Assembly: GCF_000321225.1 (NCBI RefSeq)
Contig: NW_004450266.1
Coordinates: 6,594,419-6,658,418, forward strand
Direction of reading: 5' to 3'
Length of the DNA stretch: 64,000 bases
From: Odobenus rosmarus divergens
Taxonomy: Eukaryota > Chordata > Mammalia > Carnivora > Odobenidae
Position 1 is the stretch's first letter; every line of letters starts with the position of its first letter. The notes under the pieces were generated by a model, which was given only the letters and a program-made list of their open reading frames with translations, ran no database searches and was not told the DNA's origin. The translations under genes were made by a program, and so were the position numbers. Of the stretch, positions 47,686 through 57,802 are shown in pieces.

Positions 47686-47978
47686 CTGTGACATGGAGCA
47701 TAGAGAACAGAGAGAACACAGGTGAGCATCTGACCAGTGAAGTGGTGAAGTATTACACTTTGTAGTGGAGGGGCTTCACCCTGGTAAGAGGACACAGACT
47801 TCCTGTGGAGAGGCCACTGAATATAGTAAAGAGAAAGAACTTGAATGAACAGTAGACCCGGGTTCCTGGCTTGATAGGAGGCTGACTGTTTACCTAGGGG
47901 AGGTTCCCTTGCCTGTAAAATGTGGATACAAATTCCTACTTCTTGGTTTGTAAGGCAGAGTAAGAAACGCATATCAAG

Positions 47979-48083
47979 GGGCACCTGGCTAGGTCAGTTG
48001 GTAAAGCATGTGACTCTTGATCTCATGGTTATGAGTTCAAGCCCCATGTTGGGTGTGGAGCCTACTTAAAAAAACAAAAAAAG
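47979..48083 (+). repeat. Short carnivore SINE
   Basis: Head GGGGCACCTGGCTAGGTCAG, a TTCAAGCCCCATGTTGGGTG segment and an A-rich tail. The copy lacks the CT-rich body. Imperfect 14-bp duplications ending in ATCAAG flank it (47965-47978, 48084-48097). It lies about 290 bp upstream of the EGF4+5 exon acceptor. Confidence 0.85.
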
Positions 48084-48450
48084 AAATATATATCAAGTGT
48101 TAGCATGGTACCCAGTGCCTGTGACACCTGTGATAACTGCACCAGTTAGCAGACAAGACTTCATTTTGTTCCCTTCTGTGTATCCAACTCCTAGAATGGT
48201 GCTCAGTGCATAGGAGGTACTCAAGAAATCTTTGTCGAATAACCTATTATTGTTTACCACTTCACAATACAGTCTTACCATGAAGGTGGGACTCAAAGAG
48301 ATTCCTTAGTTGAAAAGAGAATTTATTTTGCATTTAAATTCCATTAGATATTATCATCTTCCCAAAGTTCCTGTGATTGACACAAACTTTCAAATTTCAA
48401 ACCCTCACTTTCCAGAGGGCAAACATTTCAATGACTATTCAAAATTACAT

Positions 48451-48683
48451 GCACTGCCATGAGAGACTCTGGACTCCAGGAAACAAACTGAGGGTTGCAG
48501 AAGGGAGGGGGTGGGGGTGGGGTGGGGTGGCCGAGCGATGGTCATTGAGGAGGGCATGTGACATGATGTGCACTGGGTGTTATATGCAACTAATGAATCA
48601 CTGAACACTACATCAAAAACTAATGATGTACTACTATATGTTGGCGAATCGAACTTAAAAAAAAACACAACCAAAAAACCTGA
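48451..48683 (+). mobile_element. LINE-1 3' untranslated fragment
   Basis: Carries AAACAAACTGAGGGTTGC, a G-rich tract, the segment GTGCACTGGGTGTTATATGC and an A-rich tail. Flanking CAAAATTACAT and CAAAATTATAT are a likely target-site duplication. It lies antisense to the teneurin gene. Confidence 0.9.
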
Positions 48684-48859
48684 CAAAATTATATTCACAG
48701 GCTTTGCACAGCTTCTCCTCATGTAGTGGGTGAACTACATAGCTGTGGCTCACAGCCAAGCAACCCCTGTAGGGCTCCTAGAGCCCAATGTCAAGGTGGT
48801 CTCAAGAGACCAACACAGAAATAGACAAAGGAGAATCACATTGTGGGTTACCTTCTCTG

Positions 48860-49030
48860 TGCCTGCACTATAGGAAGTGCTTTACATATATCCTCAGAAT
48901 CAGTTTCTTCCATAACCCAGTGAAGTACAGATGAGGAAATTAAGGCTCAGAGAGGCAAATAATTTATGCCAGATCATACAGTTAACCCTGCCAGAGAGGA
49001 ATCTGAAGGTCTATCGGATTCTGAAGCCAA
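48860..49030 (-). repeat. MIR
   Basis: GTACAGATGAGGAAATTAAG, GCTCAGAGAGGCAAATAATT and a CCAGATCATACAGTTA core mark a reverse MIR. Confidence 0.65.
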
Positions 49031-49462
49031 TATTTGTTACTGGGGTTGATTTTCCTAAATCAAAGCTTTAGCTATGGGGCTGCACAAAATTAACAGAGAC
49101 CTCTAATCTTCCGTAAAGCCCTGCACAGAAAAAGCGGAAGGCTCCAGTTCACATGGAAAGTGCAAAAGGCAGCAGAGAGAAGACAGAGTTGGCAAAGGCT
49201 GGTCCAACTCTACCAAAAAGTTGTGAGATCTGTCTTTCATTTTAGGAAGGCAGAGGATTCCCGTTCCTCTTGCAATTGTAGGGAAGAGTGGTGTCCTGGT
49301 AGGGCTGCCACGTGCAATACCTGGAAAAAGGGTTGACGGTGCTGTAGCGTGTGTGGTCAGCTTCCTCCAGGAAGCCCTCCAGAGGAAGCCCTGTGCTCCA
49401 CAGGAAGGAACTTGGCATCCGATCTCGGAGGTCCTAGGTTCAAGGGTCATGGGACAAAGGCA

Positions 49463-49496
49463 CACCAACCTCCCTCCAAGCGTCCTGTTGGCACGG
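49463..49496 (+). repeat. 34-bp exact repeat, copy 1
   Basis: Starts CACCAACCTCCCTCCAAG and ends CCTGTTGGCACGG. It is identical to 51501-51534, with no extended similarity on either side. Confidence 0.9.
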
Positions 49497-49994
49497 TTCT
49501 AGGACCACCGTCAAGTCACGTACTTCCTCCGAACTTCCCGTGTCAAAATTATCTAACTCTCAGTTGCTAATGAGGACACTGAGGATTTGGAAGGACCGTG
49601 TGAGCTATACACTGTTGCCAAGAAGTTACTTTTCCATCCCATCACGACCTTCAGTGGCATGACTTGGGTAACCTGGAGAGAGGCGCTTTTACTTTATTTA
49701 TAATTCAGGCATGATTTTACTTCATCGATTAATTAAATTTTATAACCTCACATATTTGACTTTTGCAGAAAAGATACCTGGCCTGGGTATGTTAAAGTCA
49801 CAGACACAAATGGACCGAGACTGTACAAATGGCCACATTCTGGGAACACAGTGTCTGTCTGAGGGCCAGCTTATCAAGATAGCTCTTTTACTTTTTAGGT
49901 CTTGAAAAGGAATTCAATTTAATGACCTCAATGAGACATCAGAAGGTCAAAAGTCAGGAGCAATCATTTGCAACAACAATAATAATAACAACTA

Positions 49995-50220
49995 GTACTG
50001 ATGTAGTCCCTCTTCTGGGCCATATTTTGCTATTCAACCATTTACCTACACAGTCTCATTTAACTCTAGTGACAATTCTTTGAGGTAGATACCATTACTA
50101 TCCCCATTTCATAGATGGGGAAATGAAAGCACAGAGAGGTTAAATAACTTGCCCAAGATCTCACAGTGGTAAGCGGAGGAATTTAAATTTGAATCATTCT
50201 TTCCTGGTACACATCTCTTG
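49995..50220 (-). repeat. MIR, well preserved
   Basis: GATACCATTACTATCCCCAT, GGGGAAATGAAAGCACAGAG and GTTAAATAACTTGCCCAAGA follow the reverse MIR order closely. Confidence 0.75.
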
Positions 50221-51500
50221 CTATTTCTTCTGTAATCTTACTGGTTCAAAAATGCACGCATACATATATACAGACCTAAATGGTTAAAAAATAGAAATAA
50301 AAGCAAAACAAACCAAGAAAAGAAATAGAACAAAGTGGAGAATTAGTAAAGCCAAACGAAGGCAAAGAATCTTCTCTCGCAGTCTCTGGACACCACTTCA
50401 TGATGGTTAAAGCATGACCCACTGGAGTTCCTGGTAATTAAAAATAATAAAAATAATAACAGTGATATATTTTCACGACCAGCCTCACATCTCAGAACCT
50501 GAGAAGGATTATTCTGGCCCATTAGGCTACTATGATAATTCCCTAGATCCACAGAGCTTTCCAGTTTGACAGGAAACGACTCAGCAATTCTTGTCCTGAG
50601 GCCCATAAAGGTATTTCCCGTTCTGGGAGGGCCTGGGCCCGGGCTTCGGGGTTGACGCTGTCTCTGAGGCGCCCTTGAGGTTGAATCTATAAATCTGCAC
50701 TGTTAGCAAGCAAGCCGAGAGGGTGCCAAGTTTAGCAAGAGGCCCCTGGCGTCACAGTCCTGCTCCTCAGACACAGTAAGTCTGAGAGGGACCCAGGAAC
50801 CAGCAAAGCGAATCCCACACTCTCAGAAGATGGTCCAGGCAGGGAACGAAGACCAGAAGGCACTGACGACAGGACTGCACCTCAAGAGGAGGCCACTCGG
50901 CTGAAGCGGCGAGTGGGATCCCCGCAGGGAGGGTGCTGTCCCTGCTGACCCGATACCTACGGCCATTATCTACACCACCGTGACGCCCTGCTAGAGACAT
51001 CCTCCGTAGACTCGGGATCTGCCCTCACTTTCTGGGGCCTCTGGGGTGATGGGCACCTTAGGATGGGATGAAAGTTGTCTTCCTTCTATCACACCAAGAC
51101 GGTTTCACAAATGACACCTGTTTCCCTGGGAGCCGTGCGTCACATGGGGAGACCCAGCAAGCCCGTGGTGGGGGAGTTCTATGCTGAAGGAGTAGGAGAG
51201 AGGTTGGCAGGGAAGTGGGCCAAACTCTGGGTAGAAGACAGTCTAACTTAGTTTCTGCTTAGGCAAGGGGCCAAACAGTTACCTGTTTTTTCCTCTGCAG
51301 AGCCTGCCATTCAAGCCAAAATTTCTGGCAGAAGCTTAGCCCATTAACAGAATGAGGAGGCCTGCACGGCCAAGCTGCAAACACAACTCTTCCCCCAAAA
51401 TGTGCCCCGCTTCAGTGACCACACAAGCTACTAGATGCTCTTCAGGACCAAAACACAGTGTCACTTTGCACTGCCAAGGTGTTCTCTTCTGTCCCTCCCC

Positions 51501-51534
51501 CACCAACCTCCCTCCAAGCGTCCTGTTGGCACGG
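51501..51534 (+). repeat. 34-bp exact repeat, copy 2
   Basis: Identical over 34 bp to 49463-49496, in the same orientation and about 2.0 kb away in the same intron. Confidence 0.9.
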
Positions 51535-52304
51535 CTCGGGCTTTAAAAAATACGGGGCAATAAACTTCAGAAGAAGAAGAGGGAGACAGGGAAAAAGTAA
51601 GCTTGTTAGTCGATGTTTTATAAACACGGTGAAACCCGTAGAAGAGAGCTGAGGGAGGAGGAGGAGAAAGGGGAGTGGGGCAGGGGGGCGAGGAAGGCCC
51701 CTAGAAGCCCGCTTTATAAACACAAGGACTGTGTAGTGACGCTTCACCAGGGAAACAGAAATAATAAAAGGAATCAGTACCACATGGCCCTCCTCAGAAA
51801 AGAAAGGAGTCAAAACACTTTTTTCAAATAGATAACGTATATCAAAGAGCTCAACAATTTTTTTTTGCTTTTTGTAAGTAAGGCTGCCTGCTGGGGCACT
51901 GTCCAGAGCCAGCTGAGCTGGGGAGGGGACAGCGGGCCTTCCCTGACCCACACAACACACTGGGCTTCAGGGTGGGATGACCCCACTGTTTCAAGAGGAA
52001 TCTCCTGTTTGTTCTTCTTTTCTTCTCAGGGTCTTCACCTCAAGTGACTCAAATGCAAGGGGAAAGCAGATGAAGGTCACCATTGTCGGGATGAGAAAGC
52101 GAAGTGCCTTTGTTCCAGAGGCTGGCGCTCCTCCTTTCTCAGACAGCCCAAAGTAATCCCCATCAAAGTTAATAGGTCTGAATCAGGACCTCCAGGCACA
52201 CTTGGGGTTTACAGGCAGCCTGTCTCAGAGAGGCGCTGCTTTTCAGACACTAATCCTTTCCTGTTCCGCACTCTTTGAAAGTGGGCCCGTTATATCGGCT
52301 CTCT

Positions 52305-52510
52305 CTTTTTTTTTTTTTTTAAAGATTTTATTTATTTATTTGACAGAGAGAGACACAGCGAGAGAGAGAACACAAGCAGGGTGGAGTGGGAGAGGGAGAA
52401 GCAGGCTTCCCATGGAGCAGGGAGCCCGATGCCGGGCTCGATCCCAGGACCCTGGGATCATGACCTGAGCCGAAGGCAGATGCTTAATGACTGAGCCACC
52501 CAGGTGCCCC
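52305..52510 (-). repeat. Carnivore SINE with 10-bp target-site duplication
   Basis: Near-consensus long copy, poly(T) at 52305-52321 and the tRNA-like head at 52493-52510. TCGGCTCTCT is repeated at 52295-52304 and 52511-52520. A long (CTTT)n tract starts directly after the downstream duplication. Confidence 0.93.
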
Positions 52511-52526
52511 TCGGCTCTCTTTTTTT

Positions 52527-52539
52527 TCCTTTTTCTTTT

Positions 52540-52595
<56 letters not shown>

Positions 52596-52597
52596 TT
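52527..52597. repeat. (CTTT)n microsatellite next to a SINE
   Basis: About 70 bp of CTTT units starting just beyond the target-site duplication of the SINE at 52305-52510. Confidence 0.95.
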
Positions 52598-52849
52598 CTG
52601 AGAGAAATGATACCTTGAGAGGGGCCTATGTGTTAAATCCCAAATGGGTTAGAAGGCTAGCTCTCCTTTGGAGCCTCTTCCATCCGCCACGAAGATGCCA
52701 GCGCCCTAGATGGTGGGCAGTGGGAGGGAAGCCCATTAGCAGCGTCCACCAGTTGCAACAGCCACGTCCACCCATTTCCAAAGACCTTGGATAAAGTGAT
52801 TGGGGTGAAACAGGAAATGTGCTTCAACTGTCCCCAGATTAATACTAAT

Positions 52850-53060
52850 AATATAAGACCTAACATTTATGGGGCATTTATTATGTGTCAGACACTGAGC
52901 TAAGTGCTTTACATGGGTCATTTAATTCAATCCTTATGATGGCCCTCTGAGGAAGGAAATCCCATTTTACTGATGAGGGAAGCGAGGCTAGTTAGTGGCA
53001 CAACCAGCAACCAGGACTCAAACCTACATCTGATCCCAGAGCATGCACTCTTAAAAGCCA
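52850..53060 (-). repeat. MIR, well preserved
   Basis: AACATTTATGGGGCATTTAT, CACTGAGCTAAGTGCTTTAC and CCCATTTTACTGATGAGGGA mark a reverse MIR. Confidence 0.75.
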
Positions 53061-53370
53061 CTCATATATATATTGCTTGTGAGTAAGACCCTTCTCGTCT
53101 ACAAATCCCATGCAGGCAAGAAGAAAGAGGGCTCTGAAGTCAGAAGACCTGGGGTGGGTCCCAGCCCTGCTGCTGGCTAGCCACTAGCTCCATGACCGCG
53201 GGCCTGCAGCTGCCCTTCCTCAGGCCACAGAAATGCTCACACATCTCACCAGATGAGATTGCCTAGGGAAGAACTGGTGCACTGTTAAAGTGGAAGCTCA
53301 CTTTCTAGCCTCCACTACACATAGTTTACTTTATGAAGGAGAGAGACACACTCACAAGTGCTGATGAGCT

Positions 53371-53396
53371 ACACACACACACACACACACACACAC
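53371..53396. repeat. (AC)n microsatellite
   Basis: About 13 AC units. Confidence 0.93.
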
Positions 53397-53484
53397 GCCC
53401 ACCTGTGCTAACAGAGGGCAGAGTCTGAAGGTCTATAACAGACTCTTACTTAAGACATGGAGAGAATATGAGCTCAAAGGGGAG

Positions 53485-53680
53485 GGAGAAAGAACCTGGG
53501 CTTGGGGGCCAGAAACACTGGGCTCAACCCCAACGCTGCCACCTGCAGCCGTGTGACCCTGGGCATGTCATGTGACTCTCTGAGTCCCAGTTCCCCTAAC
53601 TATAAAACAGAGATGATTACCTCACCCTGTCAGTTTTGAGGTTAAATGATGTAAGGCTTCCAGGACACAGCCTGCATACA
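53485..53680 (+). repeat. MIR adjoining the EGF2+3 donor side
   Basis: CTGCCACCTGCAGCCGTGTG and CTCTGAGTCCCAGTTCCCCT are forward MIR core segments, about 170 bp beyond the exon donor. Confidence 0.65.
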
Positions 53681-53846
53681 GTGAGACTTCTCTTTCCTTC
53701 ACCAGCTAGGGCTCCCATTTGCCTGTTCTCTTGTGCTAAGTTAATTATCGCTGCTGGTGGGTGCCCGGCTGGGGGCAGAGCTGCGCCCTGCACCCTGGAA
53801 GCGCTCCGAGAGCAGGTGGGCCGCCCACCCCACTCCGAGGTCCTAC

Positions 53847-54041
53847 CTTCCTCACAGCTCTCGCCCTTGTAGCCGGGGTTGCAGATGCAGGTGCCCATGA
53901 TGCAGGTGCCATGGTTGCTGCAGGCCACGTCGATGCACTGGCTGGTGGGCACGTCGCACTCAGCGCCCTTCCAGCCGCTGTGGCACAGGCACCGGCCCTT
54001 CATGTACTGGCCGTTTCCACTACACAGCACGGGGCAGGAGG
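53847..54041 (-). CDS. TENM4: TENM4 exon encoding EGF-like repeats 2 and 3
   Basis: The 195-nt exon has the acceptor TCTCCGCAG and the donor GTAGGACC. It encodes 65 residues. EGF2 ([17 protein letters not shown]) has only five cysteines: tyrosine stands where the third cysteine is expected. EGF3 (QCIDVAC, GTC, GTCIC, ESC) has all six. Loss of one partner leaves a free cysteine in EGF2, which in the teneurin family forms an intermolecular disulfide that, with EGF5, makes the constitutive homodimer. The exon is phase 1 at both ends, joining EGF1 through a split alanine codon and EGF4 through a split valine codon. The sequence is strongly GC-rich compared with the intron around it. A long plus-strand reading frame over the same place is an antisense shadow. 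Confidence 0.95.
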
Positions 54042-54536
54042 CTGCGGAGACAGTACGGCAAGTCTGGCGTGAATCAGCTCCTGATGCGGCCCCCCTGCCT
54101 TTGTCCCTTTCTCCCTTCGGCCTGCAGGCCGGACCAAGAGCCTCAGGTGCTTTGCCACAGTCCCCGTGTGTATCCATCTGTCTGCGTCTCTGGCTTTATT
54201 TCATTCTGGTTTAAACACATGAGGAACTGTGGGCTAGGCTGTGCCGTGCAGGGCCTGGTGGAGTTAAGCACCCACTGAACGCTGCTCTCCTCCATCCCCC
54301 TTGTACTATGGGTACAGCATGGTGGTGGGGCCAGGACCCTGCCGCACCAAGCTTCCATCTGTTCCTTGGTCTTACTGGAAAAGACAGTGGCTGGGCCGCC
54401 TGCCTGCCCCAATCTCCAGCCCCTCCAGCACTCTCCCGACAGCATTCCATTTGTTCCCTGTGCCCCATCTGCAGCACCACCTGCTGTCTCTCTAACCCAG
54501 CAAAGCTCAGCCTTTCTTGCCTTTCGGGCTCCACGC

Positions 54537-54676
54537 AAGCCCCACACACTACTGTCCCCATAAGAGAAGAGCTCAGCCCAACTTGGCTCTTTAAAGTATT
54601 ACCTTCAAGCCCCACACACTATTGCCCCCATAAGAGAAGAGCTCAGCCCAACTTGGCTCTTTAAAGTATTACCTTC
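54537..54676. repeat. 70-bp tandem duplication
   Basis: Two head-to-tail copies, 54537-54606 and 54607-54676, both starting AAGCCCCACACACTA and ending AAAGTATTACCTTC. They differ at two positions only (CTACTGTCCCC versus CTATTGCCCCC). Confidence 0.95.
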
Positions 54677-54692
54677 CCATTCTGCCTCTTAG

Positions 54693-54748
54693 CATAAAGT
54701 GCTTCGTGATCACCTGTATGAAGGACGCGATATAAAAATAAATTATAT
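54693..54748 (+). repeat. Possible ancient SINE or CR1-type 3' tail
   Basis: AAAGTGCTTCGTGATCACCT, then ATGAAGGACGCGATATAAAA and AATAAATTATAT, resemble the 3' tail shared by some deep vertebrate SINEs and LINEs (AGCGCTTTG... CGCTATATAAAT). The family cannot be fixed by eye. Confidence 0.4.
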
Positions 54749-55099
54749 TGCACTGTGCAGTAAGTACCTACGAGCCTTACCGAGATACAATAAGGCTGTT
54801 TTATACATGACTTTCAAGTTTAAGTGTGGATGGGATGAGACAGTAATTCTTGTTAGAGGGAATGACTCATCTCTTCTCGTTGCACCCCCTTCCCCTGGCC
54901 CCCACCTGGCTTCTTTCCTTTTAGAGGCACTCAGCAGGTAATCACTGTGGTTCCTTGGGGCTGCAGCTCTGCAATCTCAAACGGAGTCTCTTCCACATTA
55001 GGAAGAATAAGCTGAAGCCCCTAAACAGTATCATGTCACGGTATTTGCTGGGCACTCTGAAAAACCACCTCCACATCCCACTGATGAACGACTGTTCAA

Positions 55100-55380
55100 G
55101 CATCAGGTCTGGATTCCAATGTCACCCATCCAGGGAGCTTTCCTGGTCCTCATCGCATCCAAGCTAAGACAGCCGCTCCCTGAATTTAACCTTGCTGTAG
55201 CGTGTTTCACTTGCTAATGACTGCTTTGTCATCGTCTACTTACTTGTCTGTCCCTGTCCCTCCCCCCCGCCCCCCACCAGACTGAGAGCTCGTGGGCTGG
55301 GCCTCGCTCAGTGCTCTAACCCCAGCACCTAGCATGGGAACAAGCCCCAAAGGGCCCTAAACAAACGCTTGCTGAAGGAT
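55100..55380 (+). repeat. L2 3' fragment
   Basis: GGAGCTTTCCTGGTCCTCAT, AGACTGAGAGCTCGTGGGCT and CCCCAGCACCTAGCATGGGA follow the L2 order. Confidence 0.65.
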
Positions 55381-55867
55381 TGAAGAGGTGGGAAGACCAA
55401 AGGAAGGAGCCATTTCAGTTTCCCAAGAGGAGTGCCAAAGCCTCAGGACTACCGAGCTCCTTTGGCCTTCGCCCTGTTGACTCTTCCAAGGACAGAAAGG
55501 AAGGCCAAATGGCACAGGGCACATCATGGGTAGCCTTTAGCCATCTCAGTACTGGTCATCATTAGCACTGTCCGTGCCCAGATATGAGGCAACATTAGGT
55601 CCCGTGTGGAGCAAAGCAGCCCCCCACCCAACCCCTCCCCTCAGTGGTCTCAGCAGAGATCCCGGCACCACGGAGCAGCAACGCAGGCCTGGCCACAAGG
55701 CCAGAGAGACCACACTTGTGAAGTGACTGGCAAAGCCCCTTAGCACATGTCAATTATCCTTCAATAATCAAAAAACAAAACGAAACAACCTCCCCCCCCA
55801 AAAAAAAAACCCCACCGAAGGCACTTGGCAAAGGCTGAGCACTCCTCAAAAGGGAAATCAACTTTTT

Positions 55868-56307
55868 TTTCCTTTAAATTTTTTATTGTTATGTTAATCA
55901 CCATACATTACATCATTAGTTTTTGATGTAGTGTTCCATGATTCATTGTTTGTGCATAACACCCAGTGCTCCATGCAGAACGTGCCCTCGTTAATACCCA
56001 TCACCAGGCTAACCCATCCCCCCACCTCCTCCCCTCTAGAACCCTCAGTTTGTTTTTCAGAGTCCATCGTCTCTCATGGTTCGTCTCCCCCTCCGATTTA
56101 CCCCCTTCATTCTTCCCCTCCTGCTATCTTCTTTTTTTTCTTAACATATATTGCATTATTTGTTTCAGAGGTACAGATCTGTGATTCAACAGTCTTGCAC
56201 AATTCACAGCACTCACCATAGCACATACCCTCCCCAATGTTTATCACCCAGCCACCCAATCCCTCCCACCCCCCACCACTCCAGCAACCCTCAGTTTGTT
56301 TCCTGAG
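55868..56307 (-). mobile_element. LINE-1 3' end, sense to TENM4, with perfect target-site duplication
   Basis: The poly(T) side lies at 55868 and the truncated 5' side near 56307 (CAACCCTCAGTTTGTTTCCT). GGGAAATCAACTTTTT is found at 55852-55867 and 56308-56323, a perfect 16-bp duplication, so the insertion is young. The copy runs in the same direction as the gene and carries AATAAA on that strand at 55882-55887. Confidence 0.92.
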
Positions 56308-56577
56308 GGGAAATCAACTTTTTAAAAGGACTGCCACTGCCACTTCCCCTGCCCCCAGCACAGACATGAGGTTCACACCCTTGTGAACAACAGGGCTGAC
56401 CAGCCCCGGCTCCGCAGGCAGGCCCTGCTCTTGGGGCTTCTGGACAACGGCCCTGGGGGGCCCTTCTCGTGGGAGGCAGCAGGTGGCCCGGGGCCCTGCG
56501 CTTGCTCTGAGAAGAGCGACGTGCGCCACACACGGGGCCGGGGGAGTGGGGGTCACCCGCAGACGCACAGGTCTCAC

Positions 56578-56679
56578 CTCTGCCACAGTCGGGGCCCAGG
56601 AAGCCCAGGAAGCAGTGGCAGGTCCCAGAGATGCAGTCCCCGTTGCCATAGCAGTTGCTGGGACAGTTATCCACTGACT
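56578..56679 (-). CDS. TENM4: TENM4 exon encoding EGF-like repeat 1
   Basis: The 102-nt exon is bounded by the acceptor CTTCCCCACCAG and the donor GTGAGACC on the minus strand. It encodes a short lead-in (SVDN) and then one EGF-like repeat with all six cysteines: CPSNC, GDC, GTCHC and PDC. The exon starts with the last two bases of a codon and ends with the first base of the next, so it is phase 1 at both sides. In teneurins EGF1 is the first repeat outside the membrane-proximal linker and begins the rod that holds the dimer. The upstream exon is not in the window; nothing resembling the linker or membrane exons is seen from 56680 to 64000. An acceptor two bases further in (AG before TCA) would also satisfy AG, but it would break the reading phase used by every other exon. 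Confidence 0.93.
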
Positions 56680-56814
56680 CTGGTGGGGAAGAGAGAAGGA
56701 GAGTTGAAAAGAGGCTTTCATTACCCAGCAGAAGGCCCAGGGATCCAACCTCAGGTTAGCCAGGCCCACACATTTGAGCTCTTCCAGTCCAGTCACTGAA
56801 AGGAACCGACAGAG

Positions 56815-56990
56815 TTAAAAATTATGCGTTATTTTTACTCTTAGTGCATCTCAATTGACGCTAAGAGATGTGTTCTGGAAAATGTCCGCTTGAACCAAGA
56901 TTTTATATATCAAATTTGTATCTACAAATGCATTAGAAATTCTGCAGCTGAAACACTGGGGAAAACAGCGTAAGCTGTTAGCGGTGCTGC
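56815..56990. other. Candidate conserved non-coding element beside the EGF1 exon
   Basis: Unique AT-rich sequence 140-310 bp upstream of the EGF1 acceptor, with AAAATTATGCGTTATTTTTA and CATCTCAATTGACGC. It could hold splicing or enhancer signals; not tested. Confidence 0.3.
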
Positions 56991-57254
56991 TTTGTGGAGG
57001 CCAGCGTACTGGGCGAGTCTCGCGGTCTTCTTTGCACTTTCCGTGCTTTATATTTTTCTCATAATGGGCCGATATTCCATTTCCTTGTTTTTTTCGCAGA
57101 GCTACCGGCCATACACAGACCTGTTTTTTCCCATGTCAGGGTTTTCACCTATCGGCTGGGTGCCCACCATGGGCCACCAGGGCTAACACAACAGCCTGGA
57201 GGCTGGCCTCCTGCTTCCCCTCTCGCTCCCCACTCTGATTCCGTCACCACCCGG

Positions 57255-57500
57255 TGGACTGAGCCATCTCTCAGAAACAAATCTGATCCTGTCATTCTCC
57301 TGCTTAAAATCCTTGGATGGTTCCCCATTTACTGAGATGAAAAAATTCCAAGCTCTCTCAAAAGGCACTGGAGTTTTCTTTCACATTCCCTTTGCTGTAC
57401 CCGCCTCCCCGGCATATGCAGTCATGCCCACCTTTTGCCGGGATGGGATTTTCTCAGACTCTTCCTACTGCTTTTGCTATATTCTGTGTGACCTGACAAG
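57255..57500 (+). repeat. L2 fragment
   Basis: CTGATCCTGTCATTCTCCTG and ATGGTTCCCCATTTACTGAG, then AAAAATTCCAAGCTCTCTCA, follow the L2 order. Confidence 0.65.
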
Positions 57501-57739
57501 GAAATATGGAGTTCATTTAAGAAAGATTTTAGCAAAAAAAAAAATAAATAAAAATAAAAAAAAAATCGTCAATGTTTTGTAGCTTCAGGTAGTAAACCTG
57601 TTATCTAGAAAATCTGTTTATTTGGAACAGCCTGTTTCTCAATAATGCTGGGTGTGGAATAGGGGAAAGAAGCCACTCTATACTGGAGCCTTCTTTGTGC
57701 CACATGTTTCCACAGAGTTTCTCCCATTTCACTGTCACC

Positions 57740-57771
57740 AAATCTGCAAGCATGTATTGTTATTCCTATTT

Positions 57772-57802
<31 letters not shown>

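Larger units (their letters stand above)
47686..53846 (-). other. TENM4: Intron between the EGF2+3 and EGF4+5 exons
   Basis: This 6.2-kb intron contains two SINEs (47979-48083 and 52305-52510), an L1 3' end (48451-48683), several MIRs, a long (CTTT)n tract (52527-52597), (AC)n at 53371-53396 and an exact 34-bp repeat present at both 49463 and 51501. The 50600-52250 stretch is otherwise unassigned. Confidence 0.7.
54042..56577 (-). other. TENM4: Intron between the EGF1 and EGF2+3 exons
   Basis: This short intron (2.5 kb) carries a 70-bp tandem duplication (54537-54676), a possible ancient SINE or CR1 tail (54693-54748), an L2 fragment (55100-55380) and a sense-oriented L1 3' end (55868-56307) only 270 bp from the EGF1 exon. 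Confidence 0.7.
5062..56679 (-). other. TENM4: Teneurin gene locus (TENM4), internal part: seven EGF-region exons
   Basis: Teneurins are large type II transmembrane cell-adhesion proteins that bind latrophilins across synapses and guide neuronal wiring; TENM4 is also tied to oligodendrocyte and myelin biology. Seven minus-strand exons here encode the eight EGF-like repeats and the start of the cysteine-rich linker to the extracellular core. Joined across GT/AG introns they give one uninterrupted frame of 1075 nt. Introns, in transcription order, are about 2.5, 6.2, 18.0, 7.5, 7.4 and 8.9 kb. No start codon, membrane segment, NHL repeats or stop codon are present, so both ends of the gene lie outside the window. 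The paralogue call rests on remembered residue choices ([27 protein letters not shown]); TENM2 and TENM3 differ at these sites as I recall them. The family call is essentially certain, the paralogue call very likely. Confidence 0.9.

Noticed and set aside
51442..51960. Minus-strand open frame of 172 codons
   Set aside because: No recognisable domain, no splice or start context, and it covers the 34-bp repeat and purine-rich low-complexity DNA.
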